A DNA stretch of 64,000 bases. Origin: Bacillus_AB infantis_C. GTDB taxonomy: Bacteria; Bacillota; Bacilli; Bacillales; Cytobacillaceae. The stretch covers positions 372,001 through 436,000 of the forward strand of contig NZ_JBNILH010000004.1 of NCBI RefSeq assembly GCF_050107595.1, written 5' to 3'. The notes beneath the pieces were generated by a model. It made no database searches. It had not been told where the DNA came from and saw only the letters and a program-made list of their open reading frames with translations. Made by a program: the position numbers and the translations under genes. The first letter of the stretch is position 1. Each line of letters starts with the position of its first letter. Positions 52,410 to 60,671 of this stretch are shown here, piece after piece.

Positions 52410-52598
52410 TCATTCCCCTAATACCTCAATCCGCTCTGCCCCTGTCTTAAGAGGAAGCGACTCTTGAGCCATTCCCTGATGAGTAACTGATACTTTTTGT
52501 CCGACTTCTAATTCCTTAAATTCTTCTTGAACTGCACCTGGAGTACAGGCCGATAACAATAAAAGACCGCAAAATAATAATGTTCTAATGGTTTTCAG
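52410..52598 (-). CDS. Short lipoprotein frame with a non-standard start
   Basis: 62 codons. From CTG 52598 it reads MKTIRTLLFCGLLLLSAC, a full lipoprotein signal with lipobox LLSAC, then LEVGQKVSVTHQGMAQESLP and GAERIEVLGE before TGA (52410-52412). The second half resembles only the C-terminal strand set of DUF3221-type lipoproteins, so the middle may have been deleted. No ATG, GTG or TTG precedes the signal; AGGAAGG is 1 nt from the CTG and 10 nt from an ATT four codons on. It may be a decayed gene. Confidence 0.5.
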   Translation of the reverse strand: MKTIRTLLFCGLLLLSACTPGAVQEEFKELEVGQKVSVTHQGMAQESLPLKTGAERIEVLGE

Positions 52599-52778
52599 TC
52601 CTTCCTCATAATTAGCAGTTAAGATTTTCCTTTTATTTACAATTATATTTGAACAGGCTTGATTAAAGAAGGGCCATACTGGATTGTATTATTAATAACA
52701 ATCCTATTTTTAAAGCAGATTGATGGCAGAATAGCTATAGAAGGAGACTTCGCACTATCTTATGAAAGCGATAAGAAT

Positions 52779-52798
52779 TAATCAAACGTTTGATTAAC
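52779..52798. repeat. Family C palindrome, copy 3
   Basis: TTAATCAAACGTTTGATTAA, perfect 20-bp palindrome. About 160 bp on, GGTGCCTGTCACC (52959-52971) parallels the arrangement after copy 2. Confidence 0.75.
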
Positions 52799-52836
52799 GA
52801 TAGCTAAAAGGACGGTACCATGGAACATTTTTCAAC

Positions 52837-52865
52837 TGAGCCAAGGGACCTGACCCCTTGGCTCA
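52837..52865. repeat. Family B palindromic repeat, copy inside the family C block
   Basis: TGAGCCAAGGGACCTGACC with CCTTGGCTCA; 10-bp perfect outer arms. Confidence 0.75.
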
Positions 52866-52870
52866 GAAAA

Positions 52871-52905
52871 GCCAGGTATTCATTCTATTGAATACCTGGC
52901 TTTTT
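52871..52905. terminator. Bidirectional terminator near the MFS gene
   Basis: GCCAGGTATTCA / TGAATACCTGGC with a 6-nt loop, then TTTTT on the + strand and TTTT on the minus strand. It likely ends the MFS gene. Confidence 0.8.
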
Positions 52906-52975
52906 AAAAGGTTGGATCACTTTTGTGAAATGATTGTGTGGAACCAGATTTTTCGAGAGGTGCCTGTCACCTATT

Positions 52976-54193
52976 TCAAATAGTTGGGTTTGGTCCTTTG
53001 TGATGTAAAGAGCCCTTCCGAACTAATAAGAAGTAAGATAAAAAGGCCAAAAAGCTTGCAGCCATAATAATAATCCCCATTGGCAGAGCGGAGTACTCAC
53101 CCGCTACTCCAACAAGCGGGGCTGTTAAGGAACCAAGAAGGAACGGCAGCACCCCTAATAAAGCAGATGCACTTCCCGCCATATGCCCTTTCGTTTCCAT
53201 CGCCAGGGAAAATGACGATGTGGCAATAATACTGATGGACATGACTAAAAAGAAAATAGGAAGCGCTACAAATAGAAGCGGTGCCTTTAGTAAAATGGCT
53301 ATTAGCAATAATACAGCTGCTGTATTGGAAAGCCCCAGTCCAATTTTCAAGAATGTTTTTTCCCGTATATAATCTGATAATCGGCCAACCAGTTGAGTCC
53401 CTATGATTAAGCCCACTCCATTTACTCCAAATAAGAAGCTGAATACTTGAGGGGAAACTCCATAAATGTTTTGGTAGACAAAAGAAATACCTGAAACATA
53501 AGCAAAGATCCCGGCTGTTGTAAATCCTTGAGTAAAGGCATATCCCGCAAATTCACGATCCTTTAATAATGTTCCAAAGTTCTTAATGACTTGCTTGAAA
53601 TTTCCCGGTACCCGTTTTTCAGCTGGCAGCGTTTCTTCCAGTTTCAAGGAAACAATGAATGTGAAAATCAAGCCGATACAAGCCAGGACAATAAAAACTC
53701 CTTTCCAGCTCGTAAACGTCAGAATCGCCCCGCCTATTATTGGCGCGATAATGGGACCAAGATTCCCAACCAACATTAAAGAAGCAAAAAACTTTGTAAG
53801 TTCCCGCCCACTAAACAAATCCCGTACAACGGCTCTTGAGATAACCAAACCTCCTGCAGCCGCAAAGCCTTGAATAAAACGAGAAACGATCAATGTATAA
53901 ATATTAGGTGCGATGACACAAGTTACAGAGGATAAAAAATATAAAGTAAGGAAGATGAGCAATGGTTTACGGCGGCCATGCACATCACTCATAGGTCCTA
54001 TAACTAATTGACCTAATCCCAGTCCTAATAAACAAGTGGTTAAACTGATTTGGACCAGCGAAGCATTTGTGTGAAAATCATTAACAATAGTAGGAAATGA
54101 AGGCAAATACGTGTCAATCGTAAATGGACCTAAAATGGCTAGAGACCCCAACAGAAAAGCTAGCTGTACTCTTTTAGTCTTTGATAAGTTCAA
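52976..54193 (-). CDS. Bcr/CflA-family multidrug efflux MFS transporter
   Basis: 405 residues, 12 membrane helices. LGPFTIDTYLPSFP in helix 1, GQLVIGPMSDVHGRRKPL (MFS motif A) and RFIQGFAAAGGLVISRAVVRDLF (in two blocks) are typical of Bcr/CflA drug:proton antiporters, which expel compounds such as bicyclomycin or chloramphenicol. TTG start with AAAGGCGA upstream. Monocistronic. Confidence 0.92.
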   Translation of the reverse strand: MNLSKTKRVQLAFLLGSLAILGPFTIDTYLPSFPTIVNDFHTNASLVQISLTTCLLGLGLGQLVIGPMSDVHGRRKPLLIFLTLYFLSSVTCVIAPNIYTLIVSRFIQGFAAAGGLVISRAVVRDLFSGRELTKFFASLMLVGNLGPIIAPIIGGAILTFTSWKGVFIVLACIGLIFTFIVSLKLEETLPAEKRVPGNFKQVIKNFGTLLKDREFAGYAFTQGFTTAGIFAYVSGISFVYQNIYGVSPQVFSFLFGVNGVGLIIGTQLVGRLSDYIREKTFLKIGLGLSNTAAVLLLIAILLKAPLLFVALPIFFLVMSISIIATSSFSLAMETKGHMAGSASALLGVLPFLLGSLTAPLVGVAGEYSALPMGIIIMAASFLAFLSYFLLVRKGSLHHKGPNPTI

Positions 54194-54356
54194 TTTTCTA
54201 TCGCCTTTCTAATGAAGTAGATTAATTATTCGATAATTCCTTTGTAATTGTATAACTTCCAGCAGGGTTTTTCACTTAATATGCAACATAATAATTTTAC
54301 TTTTTTTGGTTAACTATTTTTTATATTTACTGGGGCTCCCATTGAGCCATATATTA

Positions 54357-54417
54357 GGTGCCAGGCAGGGTCCGTGGACAGTTTGGGGTAGTTTGTCTTT
54401 TTGGGGTACCTGGTACC
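54357..54417. repeat. Family A repeat array A2 (one unit)
   Basis: GGTGCCAGG (54357) and GGTACCTGGTACC (54405) bound one 48-bp unit holding GTGGACAGTTT and TTTGTCTTTTT. Lies downstream of SLH protein 2. Confidence 0.8.
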
Positions 54418-54432
54418 GTGAGTTACCTATTA

Positions 54433-54463
54433 GAAATGGCCCGGCTGCCGCCCGGGCCATTTC
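54433..54463 (-). terminator. Hairpin after SLH protein 2
   Basis: GAAATGGCCCGG / CCGGGCCATTTC with a 7-nt loop, starting one base after the stop codon on the minus strand. Confidence 0.75.
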
Positions 54464-54464
54464 A

Positions 54465-55886
54465 TTAGTTTATTTTTTGAACATTTTCTCCTTTGTAGGA
54501 CATTTTATATTTTTCACCGTTCAGGAGTGTCAGATAGATTTCCGCTCCCCTGATTTCAAAGTCTTTCAGCTTTCCGGAGAATAGCAGCTTTTGCTGGGTG
54601 CCGTCATAGTATCTGCTGTAAAGGCCCTGGGAGTTATAGTAGAATATGCGGCTTCCGTCTGCTTTGAAGGATGTAAAGTCTCTTAGGGCACGTTCATTTG
54701 CACCTGTTTTTGCACGGTCATCCTTGATCACCAGGTCGGTGACCTTTTCCAGAGGATCATTAATGAGCGGCCGTTCTATCAGGGATACTTTAACATTGCC
54801 GTCACCCGCCGGCCTTACATTGGTCAGATATCGCTCGTTCAACGAAGTATGGATATTAAATTTATTGAAATATCCAGTGTCATAATAATCGCTGATGAAA
54901 CCTTCCGGATGGGGATTGCCTTCCAGTCGGATATCTTCACGGATAGTAATTCTAAAGTATGCCCTCACAGGCGGCTGTGATTGACCTCTCTTCAGCACTA
55001 CAGGAAAATAAAATTGATCCCCTCTTTTCATAATGTCGGACTCTGTGTCAAATTCCACTATGGATCCCTTCCCGCCAAGGTCCTGATAGTTTTGACTTTC
55101 CAATGAATAAATATAGTAATCCTGAACCACAGATCGTTTGATGACTGAACGTGTTTCTCCTGTCTTAGAATGTACAGCTGTGACTGCTTCAGGAGTATAT
55201 TTCAGATTCCACACGCCCACTTGATGCTGGCTGGATACTTTTGCTGAAATAAGCTTATCCCATGCTGCCAGCCTTAGGTCGCTGTTCAAGGTCCGGGCAA
55301 GGAATACAGAAAACTGGGCCCGGGTTGTCAGTTCACCAGGAACAAATACATTCCCCTGTTTGCCCCAGGAGATCCCGTTCTGGGAGATTGCGTTTATCTC
55401 TCCATATGCCCAGTAGTCTTTTTCAACATCCAGGAAGCGCTGCTCCAGCTCCGGCATGAAATCCAGCGCCCGTGATAATATAGCTGCCATCTGGGCCCTA
55501 GTTACATGTTCGGAAGGTCGGAAACGGCCATCAGATCCCCGGATCAGGCCTTCATCCGCAACCGTTGCAATGGCCTGGTAGTAATAAGCTCCTTTTTTCA
55601 CATCTTTAAAGCCCGGATCAGGCCTGTTCATATAATCCAGCTCGAATGCCTGGACAAGCATAGCAGCCACCTGCTGCCTTGTAATCGGATTATTCGGGCG
55701 GAAAGTGCCATCCGGATAACCGCTGATAATTCCCTTTTCTGCAAGGTAGCTGATCTCTTCCCTTGCCCAAAACCCACCGGTTATGCTTTCAAGATCTTTA
55801 AAGGTTGGGCCTGCTGCCTGTTTGACGGCAGGTGTGAGTGATATAGCCATGATGAAGGTTAGAAGTATAATAAGGGGTTTTTTCAT
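54465..55886 (-). CDS. SLH-domain surface protein 2
   Basis: 473 residues: signal peptide, three SLH domains (about 30-78, 93-140, 152-200) with GYPDGTFRPNNPITRQQ, GRFRPSEHVTRAQ and GELTTRAQFSVFLART, and a ~270-residue C-terminal part ending in GEKYKMSYKGENVQKIN. Same length as SLH protein 3 and alike over the whole chain, so the two arose by tandem duplication. The third SLH repeat lacks the usual GxxDGTF (it reads WGKQGNVFVPG). Role of the C-terminal part unknown. AAGGAG before the ATG. Confidence 0.87.
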   Translation of the reverse strand: MKKPLIILLTFIMAISLTPAVKQAAGPTFKDLESITGGFWAREEISYLAEKGIISGYPDGTFRPNNPITRQQVAAMLVQAFELDYMNRPDPGFKDVKKGAYYYQAIATVADEGLIRGSDGRFRPSEHVTRAQMAAILSRALDFMPELEQRFLDVEKDYWAYGEINAISQNGISWGKQGNVFVPGELTTRAQFSVFLARTLNSDLRLAAWDKLISAKVSSQHQVGVWNLKYTPEAVTAVHSKTGETRSVIKRSVVQDYYIYSLESQNYQDLGGKGSIVEFDTESDIMKRGDQFYFPVVLKRGQSQPPVRAYFRITIREDIRLEGNPHPEGFISDYYDTGYFNKFNIHTSLNERYLTNVRPAGDGNVKVSLIERPLINDPLEKVTDLVIKDDRAKTGANERALRDFTSFKADGSRIFYYNSQGLYSRYYDGTQQKLLFSGKLKDFEIRGAEIYLTLLNGEKYKMSYKGENVQKIN

Positions 55887-55905
55887 TGGTTTCTCCTTCC
55901 TATTT

Positions 55906-56014
55906 GGTACCAGGTATGGTCCGTGGACACTTTGCCTGGTTTTGTGTTTTTATGGTACCAGGCAGCATCCATGGACACTTTACCCGGTTTTGTCTTTTTG
56001 TGGTACCAGGTACC
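55906..56014. repeat. Family A repeat array A3 (two units)
   Basis: GGTACCAGG at 55906, 55954 and 56002, exactly 48 bp apart. Each unit has (G/A)TGGACACTTT and TTTTGT(G/C)TTTTT. Fills the gap between SLH proteins 3 and 2 and begins 20 bp from the start codon of SLH 2, so it is part of that gene's upstream region. Confidence 0.88.
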
Positions 56015-56016
56015 GG

Positions 56017-57438
56017 TTAATTGATTTTTTGCAGGTTGGTTCCTGTGTAGTACATTTTGTATTTTGTGCCGTTTTCCAGTTCGGCGTAGAGGGTGGTTCC
56101 TTCTCTTTTGAAGCTTTTGATATTGCCTTTTAGCAGCTGCTTCTTTTGGGTGCCGTCATAGTACATGCTGTACAGGCCGCTAGTGTTGTAGTAGAAGTAG
56201 CGCACGCCGTCAACACGAATGGAGTTAAAGTCCCTTAGTTCCGGATCTTTGTAGCCGGTTGGTGTGCGTTCATTCTTAATGACAACATCCATCATTTTCG
56301 ATACCGGTAAGCCGTTTTTATATATGCCTACTGTGACGTTGCCATTCCCTGCATTTCTGATATCACCTATGAAGCGTTTTCCCAGAATTTCATGGACATT
56401 ATATTTACTATAGGTAAAATCATCGAAGGGATCTTCCCACATTCTTCCGATAGGCGCCCGATCCTTTCTCATCTCCTCTGGCAGAACATAAAGACCCAGG
56501 ACGGTGCGGAATGTACTTTTAGGAGAAGTTCCCTTAATGATTACCGGTACGTTTAAATACCAATCCTCGTTAAGGTGGACTCTCGTCGTGTCCAGCTCAA
56601 TCGTTGTGCTTTGGCTATTTTTAACAGGCGGTGCTCCTCTATACCATTCATATAAGATGCCTTTATCAGCAATCGTTTCCTTTTCGCCTGTTTTTTTATT
56701 TTGGATTATGATGCTGTCCTTATCCACGGAAATCTTATAATCTCCCAGGTTAGGATATTGATTTTCATAGGGTTCAGTATTAATAGCTCCTTTTGAATAT
56801 AAGCGCAGGGCACCATTCAGAGCCCGTGCCAAAAAGACGGAATATTGGACCCGGGTGGTCGCTTCCCCAGGAGAGAAGTGTAAGAAATTATCGCCATTGG
56901 CAGGTTTCGACCGGCCTATAGTGATGCCGTTCTTGGCTATGGCATTGATGTCCGCAAATGCCCAATAGGTTCTTTCGACATCCGGGAATCTCGGAACCTC
57001 GTCCAATTCATATTGAAAGGCCCTTCTCAGGATGGCAGCCATCTGTGCTCTTGTAATGGTTTCGTTCGGACGGAAATTTCCGTTTGACCCCCGAATCAGT
57101 CCTTCATCAGCCACTGCAGCAATTGCCTCATAATAGTAGGCGCCTTTTTTAATATCCTTGAAATTCGGATCCGGCCGCCCTTCGAGCTTAAGGTCAAGTG
57201 CCTGAACCATCAGGCCAGCTGCCTGCTGCCTTGTAAGTTTTGCTTCCGGACGGAATGTGCCATCCTGATAGCCGCTGATGATTCCTTCACCTATAAGATA
57301 ATTAATCTCTCTCTCGGCCCAGTATGCGTGATCTTGGGGAAGGTCTTTGAACGGGAGGCGGGCTGCCTCTGTGTCTTTGATAGGAATTAGTCCCGAAAGC
57401 ATGACGGCTGCTGCTGCTCCTGTGAGCCATTTTTTCAT
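56017..57438 (-). CDS. SLH-domain surface protein 3
   Basis: 473 residues, paralog of SLH protein 2. ATG at 57438 with AGGAG 8 nt upstream gives a proper signal peptide (MKKWLTGAAAAVMLSGLIP); the frame runs further up without a ribosome site. Three SLH domains carry GYQDGTFRPEAKLTRQQ, GNFRPNETITRAQ and FSPGEATTRVQYSVFL. The C-terminal part (RYFYYNTSGLYSMYYDG, GTKYKMYYTGTNLQKIN) mirrors SLH 2. The stop is 2 bp from repeat array A3. Confidence 0.88.
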   Translation of the reverse strand: MKKWLTGAAAAVMLSGLIPIKDTEAARLPFKDLPQDHAYWAEREINYLIGEGIISGYQDGTFRPEAKLTRQQAAGLMVQALDLKLEGRPDPNFKDIKKGAYYYEAIAAVADEGLIRGSNGNFRPNETITRAQMAAILRRAFQYELDEVPRFPDVERTYWAFADINAIAKNGITIGRSKPANGDNFLHFSPGEATTRVQYSVFLARALNGALRLYSKGAINTEPYENQYPNLGDYKISVDKDSIIIQNKKTGEKETIADKGILYEWYRGAPPVKNSQSTTIELDTTRVHLNEDWYLNVPVIIKGTSPKSTFRTVLGLYVLPEEMRKDRAPIGRMWEDPFDDFTYSKYNVHEILGKRFIGDIRNAGNGNVTVGIYKNGLPVSKMMDVVIKNERTPTGYKDPELRDFNSIRVDGVRYFYYNTSGLYSMYYDGTQKKQLLKGNIKSFKREGTTLYAELENGTKYKMYYTGTNLQKIN

Positions 57439-57620
57439 GGTATCTGCTCCTTTTTTAGTATTAATTGCTGGGTTGGTAAGCGTGTTCATTGTACCTTTCG
57501 GTGAAGTCTTTTGGTGATTACTGGTATGTGGTTATTTTGGAATTCTATTCTTATGCTACCATTGCTGTAAAATTATTGAAAATGTATTGGCGCAGGAAAT
57601 TTCAACCATTTTATTGCGTT

Positions 57621-57729
57621 GGTGCCAGGTAGGGTTGATGGACACTTTATGGGGTTTTGTCTTTTTAGGGTACCAGGTAGGGCTCGTGGACACTTTGCTG
57701 GGTTTTGTCTTTTTGTGATACCAGGTACC
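57621..57729. repeat. Family A repeat array A4 (two units)
   Basis: GGTGCCAGG (57621), GGTACCAGG (57669) and GATACCAGG (57717), 48 bp apart, same orientation as A3. Lies between the 5'-nucleotidase terminator and SLH protein 3. Confidence 0.88.
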
Positions 57730-57743
57730 GATTGGGGATATAG

Positions 57744-57774
57744 AAAAGAGGGATGCTGGATGCATCCCTCTTTT
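57744..57774 (-). terminator. Terminator of the 5'-nucleotidase gene
   Basis: AAAAGAGGGATGC / GCATCCCTCTTTT with a 5-nt loop, 13 bp after the stop. Confidence 0.88.
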
Positions 57775-57786
57775 GTGGTACCTTTA

Positions 57787-60009
57787 TTAGTTTGCTGCTG
57801 GTGTTGCTGGTGCTGCCACGTCTACGATGCGGCCTTCGATTTGCGGGTCTACTGTTTTAAGTTTTGCAACATAGTCGCGCAGATTTTCCCAGTCAGCGAA
57901 GCCAAGATCTGTTACTCGGCCTTCTTGATAAGCTTTGCCAAATGCTTCGTACCCTTCGCTTCCTTTAGCTGTATAGGCATTAGTGGCAATTGTGTACATT
58001 TTGTTCACGTCAAGCGGTGTGAACTCGCCTTCTTTTTCTTCAACTTCAACTGAAACTACCCTTTGACCTGCAGGCTTGCTGCTGTCGTAAGTGAATTTCA
58101 TGCCGGACACTTGCAGGAATCCGCCGAACTCTTTCGGTGCATCCTTGACGCTGTTTTCCAATGTGCTTAGGATTTCTGCTCCTGACAGCTTCATTGTTGC
58201 CAGTGTGTTTCCGAATGAAAGTGTAGTTAATACTTCACCCATTGTGATCGGCCCTTCATCAATCGCTGCACGGATTCCGCCGCCGTTTTGGACAGCGATT
58301 ACTGTTTCAGGGTTGAATTCTTTTGCTTTATCAAGCATTGCATCTGTGATCAGGTTGCCAAGCTCAGTTTCATTACTTCTAACGCTTACCGTGCTGCCTT
58401 CTCCCTGGCGAGGGTTCGGAAGTGCTTTTACTGCAGTTCCGCCAGTTTCGACTTTCTCGATTTCTTTTACTTTATCTGCATACTTTTTAAGCATTTCGAC
58501 AGCTTTGGCATCTTCTGCTTTTTCTGAGATGTCGATGAGTTCACCGGCATAGCCCAGGACTGCGCCTTCTTCATCAAATTCTACATCCAGCGTTCCAAGA
58601 TAATCGCCATATTGGGACGCCTGGACAATCAAAGTTGCTTCTTTTTCTTTGCCATTTTCGTCTGCCTCAACTACTGTCGGTTCTGACAGCTTTGTATGGC
58701 TGTGTCCGCCAACAATGATGTCGATGCCGTCTACGTACTTGGCAAGCTCGAGATCGTTATCCACGGCTGCGTTATCGTCATAGCCGATGTGTGTGATGGC
58801 AATGATTTTGTTGATGCCTTGCTCTTCGAATGCTTCAACAGCTTTTTCCGCTTCTGTTTTATAGTTTTCAAAGGTGATTTTTTCCGGGCTGGAGATGGAT
58901 TCTGTTTCTGCCGTTGTCAGGCCGAAGATTCCAACTTTCTCTCCATTGATTTCTTTTACGATTCCGTTGTAGATGTTTCCATCCTTAGGCTCTTCAGTGA
59001 TTGTGTCGCCGTGGAATACACCATTAAATAGAGCGTCCTTAGAGAAATCAACGTTGGAGCTCACAAATGGGAACTTAGCATTTTTCACGAAATCAGCCAA
59101 AGCTTTGTGGCCTTCTGCGCTTGATCCCTGGTCGAATTCATGATTCCCGAAAGTCATGGCATCGTAGCCCATGTAGTTCATCATTTCAATTTCTGGCTGT
59201 CCTTTGAATTCATTGAAATAAAGCGTTCCTGTCAATTCATCGCCGGCATCCAATAGAAGTGCGTCCGGATTTTCAGCTCTTACTTCGTTAATGGCTGTCA
59301 CACGCTTCGGTGCAGTTGCCAGGTGTGAGTGGACGTCATTTGTATGCATCAGAGAAAGGACAAAGTTGTCATCTTCAATGCTGTTCAGGATTGCCCTGTA
59401 TAGGAATGTTGCGAAAGTTGCACGGTTTACAGCGGATTTAGGATCAAATGAACCGTCCTCTTTACCCGTTGTGATTCCATTTTGAGCTAGGATTTTTACG
59501 TTTTCTTTATGTGAGTCACTTACTTTATTCCAGTCTGTGAATGTGATGTCTTCGTCAGTTGCTTCAAGGCCGAATGCACGTACCAATACTGAAGCCATTT
59601 GTTCACGAGTCAGGACATCTCCTGCGCCGAATTTTCCGTTAGAGCCTGTGAAGATGCCTGCTTCTTTCGTTGCGGCTGCTCCAAGGGCGTACACGGACTT
59701 TTCGCTGACATCAGAGAAAGCCTTCAGGTTTTCAGGTGTTGGAAGTTCCAGGGTGTTGGCCAAAAGATTTGCTGCCTGGCCGCGGACAATCTTCTGGCTC
59801 GGCTTGAATGTGCCATCTTGATAGCCATTAATGATTCCGGCCTCAGCTAAGCTGTAGATTTCAACGGCAGCCCAGAAATCCTCATTTACATCTTTGAATG
59901 CTTTTGTTTCTTCGGCAGCGTTCACAGCCGGAGCTACAGCGGATGTTACGAGAGCAGCAGTGGCTGCAGTTGCTAAAAACTTGCGGTAAGAATTAGGTAT
60001 GTACGACAT
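57787..60009 (-). CDS. SLH-anchored 5'-nucleotidase / metallophosphoesterase
   Basis: 740 residues. Signal peptide (1-32), three SLH domains (about 38-84, 97-145, 155-205), then a calcineurin-like phosphoesterase domain (about 218-430) with MHTNDVHSH, LLDAGDELTG, FGNHEFDQG, ITHIGYDD and GGHSHT as metal-site motifs, and a 5'-nucleotidase C-terminal domain (about 500-690) with QNGGGIRAAIDEG. It should hydrolyse nucleotides outside the cell while bound to wall polymer, for phosphate and nucleoside scavenging. SLH at the N terminus, where other 5'-nucleotidases carry only a signal, is the notable part. GGGAGG precedes the ATG. Confidence 0.93.
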   Translation of the reverse strand: MSYIPNSYRKFLATAATAALVTSAVAPAVNAAEETKAFKDVNEDFWAAVEIYSLAEAGIINGYQDGTFKPSQKIVRGQAANLLANTLELPTPENLKAFSDVSEKSVYALGAAATKEAGIFTGSNGKFGAGDVLTREQMASVLVRAFGLEATDEDITFTDWNKVSDSHKENVKILAQNGITTGKEDGSFDPKSAVNRATFATFLYRAILNSIEDDNFVLSLMHTNDVHSHLATAPKRVTAINEVRAENPDALLLDAGDELTGTLYFNEFKGQPEIEMMNYMGYDAMTFGNHEFDQGSSAEGHKALADFVKNAKFPFVSSNVDFSKDALFNGVFHGDTITEEPKDGNIYNGIVKEINGEKVGIFGLTTAETESISSPEKITFENYKTEAEKAVEAFEEQGINKIIAITHIGYDDNAAVDNDLELAKYVDGIDIIVGGHSHTKLSEPTVVEADENGKEKEATLIVQASQYGDYLGTLDVEFDEEGAVLGYAGELIDISEKAEDAKAVEMLKKYADKVKEIEKVETGGTAVKALPNPRQGEGSTVSVRSNETELGNLITDAMLDKAKEFNPETVIAVQNGGGIRAAIDEGPITMGEVLTTLSFGNTLATMKLSGAEILSTLENSVKDAPKEFGGFLQVSGMKFTYDSSKPAGQRVVSVEVEEKEGEFTPLDVNKMYTIATNAYTAKGSEGYEAFGKAYQEGRVTDLGFADWENLRDYVAKLKTVDPQIEGRIVDVAAPATPAAN

Positions 60010-60216
60010 GTAATCTTTCCTCCCAGATCCTTCTAAATTTTAGAATAGCATTTTTCAAACCCCAAAAACCAGCTCGCCAAGCTTCTTTTGCTTAATAGTC
60101 CATCTATTTACACTCTTACTACTATTAAGAAAAAGAACCTACGAAACTATTGTAACAAATGATACAGAAGTATGTAATCTATTTTTAATATGGTATTTTG
60201 TGGGGGTTGAGACAGC

Positions 60217-60324
60217 GGTACCAGGTAGGGTAAAAGGACACTTTTGTGGTTTTGTCCACGGAGGGTACCTGGTAGCATGAAAGGACACTTTTACTGTTTT
60301 TGTCCACGGAGGGTACCTGGTACC
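60217..60324. repeat. Family A repeat array A5 (two units, inverted)
   Basis: GGTACCAGG (60217), GGTACCTGG (60264) and GGTACCTGGTACC (60312). Units read AAAGGACACTTTT then TTTGTCCACGGAGGG, the reverse complement of the A2-A4 type. Upstream of the 5'-nucleotidase gene. Confidence 0.87.
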
Positions 60325-60332
60325 GGGAAGGC

Positions 60333-60364
60333 AAAAAAAAGAGCACTTTATTTTTAAAGTGCTT
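60333..60364 (-). terminator. Terminator of unknown transcript
   Basis: AGCACTTTA / TAAAGTGCT with a 4-nt loop followed by TCTTTTTTTT on the minus strand. The nearest minus-strand gene end is 300 bp away (anti-sigma factor). Confidence 0.75.
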
Positions 60365-60671
60365 AGAAAAGTGGAGATATTTTGGACGTCGAAGTTACAC
60401 GCGCTGAAATCTGTCAGCTTGTGAAGATTTCAATCCATCAATACTGAAGTAATCTTACTAGATAGTCTGACTCTTTTCATTTTTAGTCTAAGGGCATTTA
60501 GGTGGGAAAATCCTATGTTTTCTTCGATTTTCTCCCCTGATTGCAGTTGCGTATAATTATAAGCATATGTCGAAAAGGAATTACCTATTGCTCTTTTATT
60601 TATTGGATAGCCAAGTTAAGGAGCCAAAGCATTCCGCTATTCATGGGTTTACTTTATGGTTGGGCTCTTCT
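60365..60671 (-). ncRNA. Possible small RNA or long 3' UTR
   Basis: 307 bp without a credible reading frame, ending on the minus strand in a strong terminator. A TATAAT-like box lies near 60555, but its -35 is poor. Either the 3' UTR of the anti-sigma gene or an independent ~200-nt RNA. Confidence 0.25.

Noticed and set aside
56017..57489. Longer start for SLH protein 3
   Set aside because: The 17 extra residues lack a ribosome site and would hide the signal peptide that begins at ATG 57438.
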